Source of the DNA: Kribbella qitaiheensis
Lineage (GTDB): Bacteria; Actinomycetota; Actinomycetes; Propionibacteriales; Kribbellaceae
Direction of reading: 5' to 3'
Assembly (NCBI RefSeq): GCF_014217565.1
Contig: NZ_CP043661.1
Coordinates: 3,038,001-3,102,000, forward strand
Length of the DNA stretch: 64,000 nt
The position numbers were made by a program, and so were the translations under genes. Shown here one piece after another: positions 62,927 to 64,000 of the stretch. Position 1 is the stretch's first letter; each line of letters opens with the position of its first letter. A model generated the notes under the pieces. That model worked only from the letters and a program-made list of their open reading frames with translations, was not told where the DNA came from and searched no databases.

Positions 62927-64000
62927 TCAGGTGAGCCAGTCACCCAGCGGGCCGATCGCGAAATAGACGACGAACAGGGCCGAGACGAGCCACATCAGCG
63001 GGTGGATCTGACGGGCCTTGCCGCGGACCACCTTGAGCAGTGTGTAGGAGACGAAGCCCGCGCCGATCCCGGCCGAGATCGAGTAGGTGAACGGCATCAG
63101 GATGATCGTCAGGAACGCCGGGATGGCGACCTCGAGATCGTCGAAGTCGATCCCCTTCACCTGCGTCATCATCAGGAAGCCGACCAGCACCAGCGCCGGC
63201 GTGGCCGCTTCGTACGGCACCAGCGTGACCAGCGGCGCGACCACCATCGAGATCAGGAAGCAGATCCCCGTCACCACGCTCGCCAGCCCGGTCCGCGCGC
63301 CCTCACCGACGCCCGACGCGGATTCGATGTACGACGTGTTGCTGGACACCGATGCCGCTCCACCGGCGGCGGCCGCGACGCTGTCCACGATCAGGATGCG
63401 CTGCGAGTTCGGCGGCGTACCGTCCTCGTCGAGCAGGCCCGCCTCCGCGCCGATCGCGGTCATCGTGCCCATCGTGTCGAAGAAGTCCGCCAGCATCAGG
63501 GTGAAGATCAGCAGCACCGCGGAGACGACGCCGACCTTGTCGAACGAGCCGAACAGGTTGAACTCGCCGATGGTGTCCAGATTCGGTTTGGTGAACCAGT
63601 TGTCCGGCAACTTGGGCACGCTCAGCCCCCAGCCGCCCGGGTTGTCGGCGGTCCGGCCGCCGACGTTGAAGATCGCCTCGACCGCGATCGCCAGCACGGT
63701 CGCCGCCAGGATGCCGATCAGGATCGCGCCCTTCACCTTGCGGGCGTACAGCGTGATGATCAGGATCAGGCCGACCACGAAGACCAGCACCGGCCAGCCA
63801 CGAAGGTTGCCGCCGACACCCAACTCGACCGGCGGGCCACCGGCCGCCGTGGGCCTGCGGACGAAACCGGCGTCGACCACGCCGATGAAGGCGATGAACA
63901 GGCCGATGCCGACGCTGATCGCGACCTTCAGTTGCAATGGCACGGCCTCGAAGACGGCCTTCCGGAACCCGGTCAGCACCAGGATCAAGATGATGATGCC
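62927..64000 (-). CDS. NCS2-family purine permease (AzgA type), 5' end outside the window
   Basis: At least 357 residues; the frame stays open through 64000, so the N-terminal roughly 100 residues lie beyond. Multiple helices; AzgA-like features are LLIFTLMLADFFDTMGTMTAIGAEAGLLDEDG (split at DFFDTMGT) and SVSSNTSYIESASGVGEGARTGLASVV (split at ESASG). Imports guanine, hypoxanthine or adenine with protons. No regulatory site is visible because the promoter is outside. Confidence 0.88.
   Translation of the reverse strand, partial: GIIILILVLTGFRKAVFEAVPLQLKVAISVGIGLFIAFIGVVDAGFVRRPTAAGGPPVELGVGGNLRGWPVLVFVVGLILIITLYARKVKGAILIGILAATVLAIAVEAIFNVGGRTADNPGGWGLSVPKLPDNWFTKPNLDTIGEFNLFGSFDKVGVVSAVLLIFTLMLADFFDTMGTMTAIGAEAGLLDEDGTPPNSQRILIVDSVAAAAGGAASVSSNTSYIESASGVGEGARTGLASVVTGICFLISMVVAPLVTLVPYEAATPALVLVGFLMMTQVKGIDFDDLEVAIPAFLTIILMPFTYSISAGIGAGFVSYTLLKVVRGKARQIHPLMWLVSALFVVYFAIGPLGDWLT

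Overview
The window is chromosomal DNA from a very GC-rich actinobacterium. Coding markers that support this are a mycothione reductase, a DtxR/IdeR-type iron regulator with matching boxes, an F420/LLM-type oxidoreductase, an actinobacterial-type phosphoserine aminotransferase, and many genes that start 6-8 nt after a TANNNT -10 box with no ribosome-binding site (leaderless mRNAs). Codon and motif style resembles Kribbella and other Propionibacteriales. That assignment is inference; no rRNA or tRNA is present to confirm it.

Layout. 1-3300: a GntR/ABC-transporter operon whose distal ATPase-permease pair has been fused and truncated by a deletion. 3300-3900: gene-free DNA with a dispersed hairpin family. 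3.9-6.0 kb: pabB-pabC (folate branch), separated by a partial tandem duplication. 6.0-9.5 kb: a methyltransferase, a DtxR-type regulator divergent from a photolyase, and a GNAT enzyme. 9.6-12 kb: a second GntR-ABC operon. 11.9-14.5 kb: amino-acid permease and HIT-like protein under a TetR regulator. 14.8-18.7 kb: amino-sugar operon (ROK kinase, nagA, PfkB kinase, class II aldolase). 18.7-24 kb: TetR regulators, a hotdog protein, two decayed genes, a CGNR zinc-finger protein, and an SPFH protein with a small membrane partner. 24-31.4 kb: MMPL exporter under a 23-bp palindrome, a frameshifted pdxH, citrate synthase, a DUF2293-type protein, AraC and PhyH dioxygenase. 31.4-36 kb: a GC-rich tandem repeat, serC, a propeller protein and a methyltransferase. 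36-43 kb: ArsR-like/MFS pair under a 41-bp palindrome, then an asymmetric ABC exporter pair. 43-49.6 kb: a LacI-controlled sugar ABC importer with a divergent acyltransferase fusion. 50.3-53.7 kb: efeUOB iron uptake under two overlapping iron boxes. 53.7-60.4 kb: thpR, a kinase-LLM fusion, mycothione reductase and MarR/MFS. 60.4-64 kb: S9 peptidase, a large inverted repeat, and a purine permease running off the end.

Two window-wide themes stand out. First, six genes (a PHD-like antitoxin, pdxH, an ArsR-like regulator, one ABC exporter half, a kinase-LLM fusion and a MarR regulator) are each broken by one single-base indel. Four of these are an extra G or C in a short G/C run, so consensus error should be excluded before calling them pseudogenes. 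Second, many transcription units carry a recognisable palindromic operator between regulator and target, so much of the local wiring (iron, sugar, drug export, amino-acid uptake) can be read directly from the DNA. No CRISPR array, prophage, insertion sequence, rRNA or tRNA was seen.
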